Program-made: the position numbers and the translations under genes
Part shown: one piece after another, positions 6,445 through 13,809 of the stretch
Numbering within the stretch: the stretch's first letter is position 1
Layout: every line of letters starts with the position of its first letter
The notes under the pieces: model-generated
The model's input: only the letters and a program-made list of their open reading frames with translations
What the model was told of the DNA's origin: nothing
Databases searched by the model: none
Origin: an uncultured Ruminococcus sp.
GTDB taxonomy: Bacteria > Bacillota > Clostridia > Oscillospirales > Ruminococcaceae
NCBI GenBank assembly: GCA_900543105.1
Contig: UQQA01000049.1
Coordinates: forward strand, 1-15,983
DNA length: 15,983 nucleotides
Direction: 5' to 3'

Positions 6445-7698
6445 ATGAACATTTACGATGCAATGAAGTACATAAACAGCTTTTCAAAGCTTGGAAAAGC
6501 CGTTACCGACCTTTCACGTTTCAAGCGTATAATGGACGCACTCGGCAACCCTCAGGACAGCCTTAAATTCGTCCACGTTGCAGGAACGAACGGCAAAGGC
6601 TCGACTGTGCGAATGATAGCAGGAGCACTCGAAGATGCAGGCTACAGAACGGGTGAGTTCACCTCGCCCTATATCAAGGTCTATAACGACCGCATACGCA
6701 TAAACGGCGTGAATATCTCCGATGACGAGCTTGCCGCCGTTGTTGCCGAGATACAGCCTATCATTGATGGGCTTGATATCGACTGCTCGCAGTTTGAAAT
6801 TTCGACCGCAATAGCTTTTGTCTACTATGCCGCAAAAAAGTGCGATATAATCGTACTTGAAGCAGGGCTCGGCGGTCTGCTCGACTGCACGAACATCATC
6901 AAAGACCCCGTTGTATCGGTCATAACCTCAATTTCGCTCGACCATACAAAAATCCTCGGCGATACTATTGAAAAGATCGCACGTCAGAAAGCAGGCATAA
7001 TCAAAAACGGCTGTCCCGTTGTCCTTGCCTGCAATCAGAAGCGTGAGGCAGAGATAGTCATTCATGGAACTGCCGCCGAGAAGCTTTCCGACTTCGTAAC
7101 GCCTGACCTTGACAAGCTGAAGATCGAAACCTGCGATGAAACGGGCAACCGTTTCCGCTACTGTGGCAAAACCTACGAAACGCAGATGATCGGCAGACAT
7201 CAGATAGACAATGCTCTTACCGCAATTGAAGCCTGCGAGATCCTGCGCAGGAACGGCTTCAAAGCACTCGGTTTCAAAAACATTTACAATGGAATAAAAA
7301 ATGCGGTCGTTCCCTCACGCTGTCAGATACTCCGCGCCGACAAACCGCTCGTTATCATCGACGGCGCACATAACCCCGACGGAATGAGATCGCTCGCCGA
7401 TTTCGTCCGCACTATCGACCGTGAGCCGAAAATAATGGTCTGCGGAATGATGGAGGACAAGGACTGGCAGACGGCTCTCGGCTTTATGACACGCTACATC
7501 GACTACGGAATATGCGTTGACGGCTTTGCACCGAGGACGGTGTTTGCGCTGAAGCTTGAAGAAATGTTCCGAAGCGGCGCAGTTATGAGCCTTAAAGACG
7601 CTGTTCCCCGTGCCATGGCTTTGGCAGGCGACAAGGGAATGGTCATTATTGCCGGCTCGCTCTATCTCGCATCGGCGTTCCAGAAACTGATAGGTTAA
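6445..7698 (+). CDS. folC: Dihydrofolate synthase / folylpolyglutamate synthase
   Basis: FolC is a cytosolic Mur-ligase-type enzyme that joins glutamate to dihydropteroate and extends the polyglutamate tail of folates. The 417-aa length is typical. Visible motifs are the P-loop HVAGTNGKGS (44-53), TSPYI with RIRING, the LEAGLGGLLDCTN block, SLDHTKILG, and IIDGAHNPDG in the C-terminal ligase domain. GAGA-type SD sequence lies before the ATG. The PAP2 gene begins 9 nt after its stop, so the two form a unit. Whether the enzyme is bifunctional cannot be decided by eye. No folP or folK is in view. Confidence 0.93.
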   Translation: MNIYDAMKYINSFSKLGKAVTDLSRFKRIMDALGNPQDSLKFVHVAGTNGKGSTVRMIAGALEDAGYRTGEFTSPYIKVYNDRIRINGVNISDDELAAVVAEIQPIIDGLDIDCSQFEISTAIAFVYYAAKKCDIIVLEAGLGGLLDCTNIIKDPVVSVITSISLDHTKILGDTIEKIARQKAGIIKNGCPVVLACNQKREAEIVIHGTAAEKLSDFVTPDLDKLKIETCDETGNRFRYCGKTYETQMIGRHQIDNALTAIEACEILRRNGFKALGFKNIYNGIKNAVVPSRCQILRADKPLVIIDGAHNPDGMRSLADFVRTIDREPKIMVCGMMEDKDWQTALGFMTRYIDYGICVDGFAPRTVFALKLEEMFRSGAVMSLKDAVPRAMALAGDKGMVIIAGSLYLASAFQKLIG

Positions 7699-7707
7699 GG
7701 TGCATTT

Positions 7708-8220
7708 ATGACAAAGGAAACCTACGCAAAACTCACCGGTGCAATGCGCAGAAACGCAAAGCTGACACATCTGCTGAATATTCTGAACAAGGTGCTAACA
7801 TACCTCATTTTTGCGGCATATCCTGCAATGCTTGTTTATCTGCTCATTAAAGACCGTGAACGTTTGCCTATGGCAATAGCTGTTCCTGCGGTAAGCTTCG
7901 TTCTTCTGAGTGTTTTCCGCAGAGCTGTGAATTTTCCCCGACCCTATGAGGTCTTTGAAATGCCGCCCGTTATCCCGAAAAACACAAGGGGCAGGTCGTT
8001 TCCGAGCCGACACGTTTTCTGTGTTGCGATAATAGGCATAACAGCGCTGTATTCACTTCCAAAGCTGCCCGTTATCGGGATAATGATTATTGTTATTGCA
8101 GTGCTTATGGCTTTTCTTCGTGTATGCTCGGGAGTGCATTTTCCCCGTGATGTTATCGCGGGTTTCCTGTGCGGTGTGCTTATGGGTGCGGCAGGATATC
8201 TGTTCACTTTCAAAGTTTAA
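7708..8220 (+). CDS. PAP2-family membrane phosphatase
   Basis: The 170-aa protein carries the three PAP2 motifs, slightly diverged. These are R71-x6-R78-P79 in place of K-x6-RP, SFPSRH (98-102) in place of PSGH, and R138-x5-H144-x3-D148. The H and D of the active site are kept. About five helices surround them (about 25-47, 53-70, 103-118, 121-140 and 149-167). It likely dephosphorylates a lipid phosphate such as undecaprenyl pyrophosphate or phosphatidylglycerol phosphate at the membrane. AAGGTG lies before the ATG and the gene follows folC by 9 nt. It ends at a bidirectional terminator. Confidence 0.85.
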   Translation: MTKETYAKLTGAMRRNAKLTHLLNILNKVLTYLIFAAYPAMLVYLLIKDRERLPMAIAVPAVSFVLLSVFRRAVNFPRPYEVFEMPPVIPKNTRGRSFPSRHVFCVAIIGITALYSLPKLPVIGIMIIVIAVLMAFLRVCSGVHFPRDVIAGFLCGVLMGAAGYLFTFKV

Positions 8221-8264
8221 TGCGTCTGCGAAGTTTTGTTTTTACGATAATATTATATAAAAAT

Positions 8265-8412
8265 AAACCTGTTTCCAAGGATCAGATATAATACTAAACA
8301 CCAATAAAATACAGGAAAAAATCTGCGCCGAAATCCTATATATGCGAGATTATCGGCTTGATTTTTTCCAAATTTTAAATGGTGTTTAGTATAATTCTTT
8401 GGAAACAGGTTT
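8265..8412. terminator. Bidirectional terminator split by a MITE
   Basis: Arms at 8265-8281 and 8396-8412 form a 17-bp stem (AAACCTGTTTCC core) with one G-T pair. The right arm runs into T8410-T8415. On the minus strand the stem is followed by a T-rich TTTATTTTTATAT stretch. It therefore fits a terminator for both the PAP2 gene and the convergent yqeG. The arms are separated by a 96-bp MITE. Removing it with one TA leaves a loop of about 16 nt. Confidence 0.75.
8294..8389. mobile_element. MITE-like palindromic element, copy A
   Basis: This 96-bp element has terminal inverted repeats starting CTAAACACCA, flanked by TA on both sides (8292-8293 and 8390-8391). The inverted similarity runs inward for about 40 bp, so the whole unit can fold into a hairpin. 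It codes for nothing. TA flanks suggest mobilisation by a Tc1/mariner or IS630-type transposase supplied elsewhere. A copy differing at 7 of 96 positions lies at 8966-9061 in the same orientation. Confidence 0.75.
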
Positions 8413-8450
8413 TTTGTTTACTTTGAAGTGTTTGGCAGCCGTCCTGACTT

Positions 8451-8939
8451 TTACGCTATAAACTTCCTCGGTCGGAACGGCGTTTCAAGCGTTCTCTTTA
8501 CCCTGAACCAGAAGCTTGTTTCAAACTCTATCGGCTGAACGAATATCGACCTTATCCCCGAGAGGTTCGCACCGAGGATATCCGTGAATATTTGATCTCC
8601 GACAGCGCAGGTCTGCTTTCTGCTGACGCCAAGCCGTTTCATAGCCTCTTTCATTCCCTTCGGGAGCGGCTTTCTGCCCTCGGGAACAAAGTCAAGTCCC
8701 AGTCTTTCGGCAAACGGTGCGACCCTCGGAGGGTGATTGTTCGACACGATGATGAGCCTTATCCCCTCGCCTTTTACTGCGGCGAGCCATTCGTCTATGC
8801 CCTCTATCGGAGTGGGATTGTTATGCGTTGTGAGCGTATTGTCAACATCAAGTATTACCGCTTTGATGCCCATTTCCGTCAGCTTTTGCGGCGGTATATT
8901 CAGTATGCTTTTATATGCTTTGGTCGGTCTGAACAGCAT
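8451..8939 (-). CDS. yqeG: YqeG-family HAD phosphatase
   Basis: The 162-aa protein is a compact class III HAD phosphatase. Motif I is LDVDNTLT (nucleophile D31 and acid D33), motif II is IIVSNN (S66), motif III is the Lys in GRKPLPKG (90-94), and motif IV is GDQIFTD (114-120). YqeG proteins are cytosolic and related to phosphatidylglycerophosphate phosphatases, but the substrate in Firmicutes is not settled. In many Firmicutes it sits with yqeH, yhbY, nadD, yqeK and rsfS. Here the last four lie further upstream on the same strand, past leuS and rpsU. TAGGAG precedes the ATG. The leader and promoter lie largely in a MITE. Confidence 0.9.
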   Translation of the reverse strand: MLFRPTKAYKSILNIPPQKLTEMGIKAVILDVDNTLTTHNNPTPIEGIDEWLAAVKGEGIRLIIVSNNHPPRVAPFAERLGLDFVPEGRKPLPKGMKEAMKRLGVSRKQTCAVGDQIFTDILGANLSGIRSIFVQPIEFETSFWFRVKRTLETPFRPRKFIA

Positions 8940-8965
8940 TTTTCTTCTTTCTCCTAATACTAATA

Positions 8966-9061
8966 CTAAACACCAATAAAATAAAGGAAAAAATCTGCGC
9001 CGAAATCCAATATATTCGAGATTGTCGGCTTGATTTTTTCTGAATTTTAAATGGTGTTTAT
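8966..9061. mobile_element. MITE-like palindromic element, copy B
   Basis: A second 96-bp copy with left end CTAAACACC and right end GGTGTTTAT, where the last base has changed from G to T relative to copy A. TA flanks are at 8964-8965 and 9062-9063. It ends 9 nt before the yqeG Shine-Dalgarno (TAGGAG, 8951-8956). Its right end contributes two bases to the predicted yqeG -10 box. Confidence 0.75.
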
Positions 9062-9088
9062 TATAATCTCTAATGAATGTGTATACAA
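9060..9088 (-). promoter_or_regulatory. yqeG promoter spanning the MITE edge
   Basis: The minus strand shows TTGTAT (9083-9088), a 17-bp spacer and a perfect TATAAT (9060-9065). Four bases of the -10 come from the flank and TA target site, and two from the MITE terminus. With the ancestral G at 9061 the box would read TATACT, so the end mutation made it consensus. The transcript would begin inside the element. Confidence 0.55.
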
Positions 9089-9091
9089 AAT

Positions 9092-9126
9092 AAGAACGGC
9101 GACAGTTTGACCCTGCCGCCGTTCTT
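9092..9126 (-). terminator. Terminator of rpsU
   Basis: AAGAACGGCGACAG (9092-9105) and CTGCCGCCGTTCTT (9113-9126) form a 14-bp stem. In the minus-strand RNA the single mismatch becomes a G-U pair. The stem is followed by ATTTTGTAT. It starts about 16 nt after the tandem stops of rpsU. The T-run is short, so read-through into yqeG is possible. Confidence 0.7.
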
Positions 9127-9144
9127 GACTAAAGCGATAAATTA

Positions 9145-9318
9145 TTAATATTTACGCTTACGAGCAGCTTCGGACTTCTTCTTACGCTTTACCGAAGGCT
9201 TCTCATAGTGTTCTCTTTTACGAACTTCAGCGATAACGCCGTCCTTAGCACAGCTTCTCTTAAAACGCTTAAGAGCAGTTTCCAAGGATTCGTTCTTACC
9301 AACACGAATTTCTGCCAA
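9145..9318 (-). CDS. rpsU: 30S ribosomal protein S21, TTG start
   Basis: A 57-aa basic protein with the S21 pattern: AEIRVGKNESLETALKRFKR near the start, then KREHYEKPSVKRKKKSEAA and the tail RKRKY. S21 sits on the small subunit near the anti-SD end of 16S rRNA. The start must be TTG at 9318: the family sequence begins there as (M)AEIRVG, and AGGGAGG lies 8-10 nt upstream. Tandem TAA stops end it. It has its own perfect promoter and terminator and stands alone between leuS and yqeG. It also marks the window as belonging to a bacterium with S21. Confidence 0.95.
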   Translation of the reverse strand: MAEIRVGKNESLETALKRFKRSCAKDGVIAEVRKREHYEKPSVKRKKKSEAARKRKY

Positions 9319-9374
9319 TTTTATTCCCTCCCTTTGCCGCTCAGGCAGAGGATGATATAAGATATAACTACATT

Positions 9375-9403
9375 ATTATACAATATAAATCCCGAATTGT
9401 CAA
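9375..9403 (-). promoter_or_regulatory. rpsU: Consensus promoter of rpsU
   Basis: The minus strand reads TTGACA (9398-9403), a 17-bp spacer and TATAAT (9375-9380). Both hexamers are perfect. The transcript should begin near 9368, giving a leader of about 50 nt. That leader holds a small GCC/GGC hairpin just before the SD. Confidence 0.8.
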
Positions 9404-9466
9404 GGGTTATCCGAAAAATCCTGCACAAATTTGACGAGATTTTTTGTAAACAATGAGCTAAAATGC

Positions 9467-11908
9467 TTACTTTGCAACGATGTTTACTATCCTGCCCTTG
9501 ACGTAGATCTCCTTGACGATGTTCTTACCATCGAGGAAGGCCTTGACTTCGGGCTGTTCTTTAGCCTTTGCAAGAGCGGAGTCCTGCTCCTCATCAACGC
9601 CTACTGTTATCTTGCCCCTGAGCTTGCCGTTGATCTGGACTGCGATCTCGATGGTATCGACCTCAAGTTCCTTTTCGTCATAGGTCGGCCATGCTTCGTA
9701 GGCAATGGTCTTATCGTGACCGAGCCTGCTCCACATTTCCTCGCAGACGTGCGGCGTTACGGGAGAAAGGAGCTTTATAACTCCCTCTGCGTACTCCTTG
9801 GGGCATTTTCCTGCCTTATATGCGGCATTCATAAATATCATGAGCTGGCTGATAGCGGTATTGAAGGCGAGCGCCTCAAAGTCATCGGTGACCTTTTTGA
9901 CGGTCTGATGGTAAACTCTTGTGAGAGCGCCGTCATTGTCATCGGTGAGGTTTGCAGACTCGGTGAAGAAATTCCATACTCTTGTGATGAACTTCTTTGC
10001 GCCCTCGACACCTGCGCTGCTCCACGGCTTGGATACTTCGAGCGGCCCCATGAACATTTCATAAAGGCGGAGTGTATCTGCACCGTAATCTCTTACGATA
10101 TCGCTCGGGTTAACGACAAATTCGGGGAATCTCTTACCCATTTTTATACCGTTTTCGCCGAGGATCATACCCTGATGTACGAGCTTTTTGAATGGCTCCT
10201 TTGTCGGTGCAAGTCCCTTATCGTAAAGATATCTGTTCCAGATACGGGAATACATAAGATGACCGACTGCGTGTTCGGGTCCGCCGATGTAGAGGTCAAC
10301 GGGCATCCAGTGCTTCAGAAGCTCCTGATCTGCGAACTCTTTATCGTTATTGGGGTCGATATATCTGAAATAGTACCAGCTTGAACCTGCCGAACCGGGC
10401 ATTGTGGAGGTCTCTCTTGTGCCCTTTATGCCTTTTTTATCGTATTTTTTCCACTCGACGGCATTTTCAAGAGGCGCTTTGCCGTTCTTGCCCTTATAAT
10501 CTTCAAGCTCGGGGAGAATGAGCGGAAGCTCCTCATCGTCAAGGACATATATCTTGCCGTCCTCTGTATGAACAACGGGAACAGGCTCGCCCCAGTAGCG
10601 CTGACGTGCAAATATCCATTCTCTGAAATGATAATTTGTAGTGCGCTTTGCAACGCCCATTTTTTCAAGCTTGCAGGTGATGGCTTCCTTTGCTTCCTCA
10701 ACGGTAAGACCGGTAAATTCCTCGGAGTTTATAAGCTTATAGCCCTTGCCGAGATAATCACCCTTTTCAAAGGCTTTTTCGGAAACATCGACATGACCGA
10801 GCTTTTCATCGCCGTCGATGACCTGTATCATATCGATATTGTGTGCGACAGCATATTCAAAGTCACGCTGGTCATGTGACGGAACAGCCATAACTGCGCC
10901 CGTGCCATAGCTTGCAAGAACGAAGTCGCCGATGAACATTCTGACTTCCTTGCCGTTCACGGGGTTGATGCAGGTAACGCCCTTAAGCTCACAGCCCGAC
11001 TTGGTCTTATTGAGCTCAGTACGATCCATATCATTCTTTTTGAGTGTTTCGTCGATATAAGCCTGAACCTCGTCCTTATTGGTGATGCGGGGCATAAGCG
11101 ACTTGACGATATCTCCGTCGGGGGCAAGCACCATAAATGTGATGCCGTAAATGGTTTCGATACAGGTGGTATAGATGCTGAACTCTCCGCCGCCTACGAT
11201 ATCGAACTTTACCTCAACGCCCGTAGACTTGCCTATCCAGTTGCGCTGCATCGATTTTGTGGATTCGGGCCAGTCGATCTCATCAAGGCCCTCCAGAAGC
11301 TTTTCGGCAAAGGCAGGCTGATCTATTACCCACTGCTTCATATTTTTTCTGACAACGGGATAGCCGCCTCGCTCGGACTTTCCGTCGATGACCTCATCGT
11401 TGGAAAGCACCGTTCCAAGCTCCTCGCACCAGTTTACGGGCATATCGACATACTTTGCATAGCCGTCAAGGTAGAGCTGCTTGAAGATCCACTGTGTCCA
11501 TTTATAGAATTTCGGATCGGAGGTCGCGATCATTTTTGACCAGTCATAGTCAAAGCCAAGCTCTTTGAGCTGCTTTGAGAATGTTTTTATATTTTCCTGT
11601 GTAAAGCCGTTCGGGTGATTGCCCGTTGTTACGGCATACTGCTCTGCCGGAAGACCGAATGAGTCGTATCCCATTGGATGAAGAACGTTGTAGCCCTGCA
11701 TTCTTTTCATACGGGAAACGATATCTGTAGCGGTATAGCCTTCGGGGTGTCCTGCGTGAAGACCAACGCCCGAGGGGTACGGGAACATATCGAGAACATA
11801 ATATTTCGGTTTGGAGAAGTCCCATACATCTGTCTTGAAGCACTCATTCTCCTCCCAGTATTTCTGCCACTTTTTTTCGATCGAGGCAAAGTCATAGCGT
11901 TCTGCCAT
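9467..11908 (-). CDS. leuS: Leucyl-tRNA synthetase
   Basis: The 813-aa class I synthetase charges tRNA-Leu in the cytosol. The HIGH motif is HAGH (51-54) after MFPYPSGVGL. The CP1 editing domain (about 230-425) retains GTGAVMAVPSHDQRD with the editing-site Asp at 346. Two motifs differ from the E. coli and Bacillus forms. The T-rich editing peptide is TTCIET (247-252) rather than TTRPDT, and the KMSKS loop reads KMGKR (589-593). I believe several Clostridia share these, so they look lineage-typical rather than defective. AAAAGGAT precedes the ATG. The gene follows rsfS by 24 nt, and I see no T-box leader. I found no strong terminator after it. Confidence 0.96.
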   Translation of the reverse strand: MAERYDFASIEKKWQKYWEENECFKTDVWDFSKPKYYVLDMFPYPSGVGLHAGHPEGYTATDIVSRMKRMQGYNVLHPMGYDSFGLPAEQYAVTTGNHPNGFTQENIKTFSKQLKELGFDYDWSKMIATSDPKFYKWTQWIFKQLYLDGYAKYVDMPVNWCEELGTVLSNDEVIDGKSERGGYPVVRKNMKQWVIDQPAFAEKLLEGLDEIDWPESTKSMQRNWIGKSTGVEVKFDIVGGGEFSIYTTCIETIYGITFMVLAPDGDIVKSLMPRITNKDEVQAYIDETLKKNDMDRTELNKTKSGCELKGVTCINPVNGKEVRMFIGDFVLASYGTGAVMAVPSHDQRDFEYAVAHNIDMIQVIDGDEKLGHVDVSEKAFEKGDYLGKGYKLINSEEFTGLTVEEAKEAITCKLEKMGVAKRTTNYHFREWIFARQRYWGEPVPVVHTEDGKIYVLDDEELPLILPELEDYKGKNGKAPLENAVEWKKYDKKGIKGTRETSTMPGSAGSSWYYFRYIDPNNDKEFADQELLKHWMPVDLYIGGPEHAVGHLMYSRIWNRYLYDKGLAPTKEPFKKLVHQGMILGENGIKMGKRFPEFVVNPSDIVRDYGADTLRLYEMFMGPLEVSKPWSSAGVEGAKKFITRVWNFFTESANLTDDNDGALTRVYHQTVKKVTDDFEALAFNTAISQLMIFMNAAYKAGKCPKEYAEGVIKLLSPVTPHVCEEMWSRLGHDKTIAYEAWPTYDEKELEVDTIEIAVQINGKLRGKITVGVDEEQDSALAKAKEQPEVKAFLDGKNIVKEIYVKGRIVNIVAK

Positions 11909-11932
11909 TTATATCAATCCTTTTCAAAAAAA

Positions 11933-12295
11933 TTACTTTATCCAAGCGGAAATGTCAACTTCCTCGCCGTCCGCCCAAAGTCTTTCAAGATTGTAGAAAT
12001 CTCTCTGATCTCTTGAAAAAACGTGTACGATGATATCCGAATAATCGAGGATTATCCAGTTTGAGCCGTTGTTTCCCTGAACGCTGTGCGGCTGGATCCC
12101 CTGCTCACTAAGCTTGAAGTCAACTTCATCGGCAAGCGCCCTCGTCTGAGTGGAGTTCGTACCGTCCGCAATAACGAAATAGTCGGCAAGAATGGAGATA
12201 TCCCCGATCTTTATTACCTTTATATCTTCGGCCTTTTTGCTGTCAAGCGCCTTAACGGCGATCTCAAGTATCTGCTGCTGTGTAAGCTCTGCCAT
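11933..12295 (-). CDS. rsfS: Ribosome silencing factor
   Basis: The 120-aa protein of the RsfS/YbeB (DUF143) family binds uL14 on the 50S subunit and blocks subunit joining when nutrients are short. Visible family blocks are ILADYFVIADGTNSTQTRA, then HSVQGNNGSNWIILDYSDII, then VHVFSRDQRDFYNLERLW. I start at ATG 12295 (MAELTQQQ), with GGAGG 6 nt upstream, in place of a longer in-frame start that overlaps yqeK. One nucleotide separates its start from the yqeK stop, so coupled translation is expected. Confidence 0.95.
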   Translation of the reverse strand: MAELTQQQILEIAVKALDSKKAEDIKVIKIGDISILADYFVIADGTNSTQTRALADEVDFKLSEQGIQPHSVQGNNGSNWIILDYSDIIVHVFSRDQRDFYNLERLWADGEEVDISAWIK

Positions 12296-12296
12296 C

Positions 12297-12881
12297 TTAT
12301 TCCTCCGTTTTTCTGCAAATTTCCGTATAGTAATTGTAAGCTTCAAGCGTCTGTGTCGGGATAAGCGAACCCTTTTCCATGACCTCGCTTATCGAGTGCT
12401 TTACAGCTTCGAGTATTGATTTTTTGATATCGTCAAAAGCAAGCTTTCGGAACTTTTCAACGTCCCTGAAGCTTCGTTCGACCGAAACAAGGTCAGCCAT
12501 ATAGACTATCTCTTCAAGCTCGCTCATTTCCGCTCTGCCCGTTGTGTGGTAGCGTATGGAATTGAGAAAGTCCTCACTTGTAAACCCGAACACGGTCTCG
12601 GCGTAGTATGCCCCTGCGACCGCATGATAAAGTGCGGGCGTTTCCAGCTCCGCTTCGCAGACATTTCTGCGTGATTTTTTCACCATTGCAAGCTGTTCAG
12701 CCTGCGGAAGCTCCTTGCAGCAGTCGTGAACAAGTCCTGCCGTATAAGCCTCGTTCGGGTCTTTGTAGCCGTGCGCCTCGGCAAGCTTTTTCGCCATATC
12801 GGCAACATTCAGACTGTGTGTAAAGCGCTTTTTTGAAAGTCTGATGCTTAAAATATCTGTAAGCTCCGCATCGGAATACAT
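12297..12881 (-). CDS. yqeK: YqeK HD-domain diadenosine tetraphosphatase
   Basis: The 194-aa HD-domain hydrolase has the metal ligands expected for YqeK: H22 (THSLNVADMA), H52-D53 (GLVHDCCKE), H86 (LYHAVAG), H112 (RYHTTG) and D130 (YMADLVS). YqeK-type enzymes split the alarmone Ap4A symmetrically into two ADP. The gene is placed between nadD and rsfS with gaps of 4 and 1 nt, the conserved Firmicutes order. AAAGGA lies before the ATG. Confidence 0.93.
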   Translation of the reverse strand: MYSDAELTDILSIRLSKKRFTHSLNVADMAKKLAEAHGYKDPNEAYTAGLVHDCCKELPQAEQLAMVKKSRRNVCEAELETPALYHAVAGAYYAETVFGFTSEDFLNSIRYHTTGRAEMSELEEIVYMADLVSVERSFRDVEKFRKLAFDDIKKSILEAVKHSISEVMEKGSLIPTQTLEAYNYYTEICRKTEE

Positions 12882-12885
12882 TTTA

Positions 12886-13506
12886 TCAGTCCTTTATTCG
12901 TTCGTAAATGCGATTTTCCTCTATATATTCTACTACATTTTTATCCATATAGCAAGATAAATCGCAATTTTTTATAATTTTTTCACGAATTTCCGATGAA
13001 GAAAGCCCGAACGCTGAAATTTCCGTGACTATGACCTTTCCGAATCGTGAAAGCTGCGCAGCCTTTTCCCGAAGCCGTTCAATATCGCTGCCGCCATCCT
13101 CCCTTGAAGCCGCAATGACCGTACACATTTTCAGAATGTCCTGCCATTTGTGCCATTTATCAAATGAGAGCAGCATATCGCTGCCCATTATGAAGAAAAG
13201 CTCATCTTCGGGGAATTCTTCGCGGAAATGCTCCACCGTGTTCACGGAATAGCTCACCTCGGACTGCGACAGCTCCCATCCGCTCACCGTCACATACGGC
13301 AGCTTTGCAAATGCGAGCCTGCACATTTCCAGTCGGTCTTTTCCGTCCGCAACGAAGCCTGCGCTGTCCTTTTTGAACGGCGAAATGAATGTCGGAATGA
13401 CGTAGACCCGATCAATGCCGTTCTTTTCCGCCGTTTCCTTAACAAGATTGACGTGACCGTTGTGGACGGGGTTGAAGCTGCCGCCGAATAACGCAATTCT
13501 GCTCAT
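12886..13506 (-). CDS. nadD: Nicotinate-nucleotide adenylyltransferase
   Basis: The 206-aa enzyme transfers AMP to nicotinate mononucleotide in NAD synthesis. The nucleotidyltransferase signature GGSFNPVHNGH (8-18) contains the HxGH catalytic motif. FIMGSDML matches the substrate-binding block, and SSSEIR near the C-terminus matches the (I)SSTxIR motif. The segment ISPFKK replaces the more common PPHK. The ATG lies 1 nt after the yhbY stop, so the two genes are coupled. Confidence 0.95.
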   Translation of the reverse strand: MSRIALFGGSFNPVHNGHVNLVKETAEKNGIDRVYVIPTFISPFKKDSAGFVADGKDRLEMCRLAFAKLPYVTVSGWELSQSEVSYSVNTVEHFREEFPEDELFFIMGSDMLLSFDKWHKWQDILKMCTVIAASREDGGSDIERLREKAAQLSRFGKVIVTEISAFGLSSSEIREKIIKNCDLSCYMDKNVVEYIEENRIYERIKD

Positions 13507-13507
13507 A

Positions 13508-13795
13508 TCAGAACTTTATCTTCGGGTTCTGCGGATTGCGCTTGAAAAGAACTATCTTGTTTCCGATGACCTGAACGACCTCGGACTTGGTCTTTTCCGC
13601 AAGCTCCGCAGCAGCCTCCGCAGGGGAAAGCATTGCGCCCTCGAGGACCTTCATCTTTATTATTTCTCTTGCTTTGAGTGCATCACTGACCTGAATAACG
13701 AGTGTGTCAACGATGCCGTTTTTGCCGACCTGTAAAATTGTATCTTCCGTGCTTGCGATACTTTTAAGTGCCGCTCTCTGTTTGCTTGTAAGCAT
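13508..13795 (-). CDS. yhbY: YhbY-family RNA-binding protein
   Basis: The 95-aa CRM-domain (YhbY/YqeI) protein associates with pre-50S particles. The family start MLTSKQRAALKSIA, the loop VGKNGI and the C-terminal VVQVIGNKIVLFKRN are clear. Two starts are possible. ATG 13795 has GAGG about 10 nt upstream and matches the family N-terminus, and I prefer it. ATG 13813 overlaps the upstream stop as ATGA and would add six residues, but has no SD. It lies directly before nadD in the order seen in many Firmicutes. Confidence 0.92.
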   Translation of the reverse strand: MLTSKQRAALKSIASTEDTILQVGKNGIVDTLVIQVSDALKAREIIKMKVLEGAMLSPAEAAAELAEKTKSEVVQVIGNKIVLFKRNPQNPKIKF

Positions 13796-13809
13796 AATTT
13801 TTTCCTCTT

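Noticed and set aside
8294..9061. CRISPR array, because of the repeated unit
   Set aside because: There are only two copies, 96 bp long and separated by a full gene, with inverted ends and TA flanks, which fits a MITE.
9404..9466. Rho-independent terminator after leuS
   Set aside because: A 7-bp stem with one G-T pair exists, but it is followed by A residues rather than T on the leuS strand.
9431..10384. Long open frame on the plus strand (317 codons) opposite leuS
   Set aside because: It is the antisense shadow of a clear leuS coding sequence, has Cys/Leu-rich composition typical of antisense frames and shows no family motif.
11909..11932. T-box leader before leuS
   Set aside because: Only 24 nt separate rsfS and leuS, and no T-box or specifier structure can fit.
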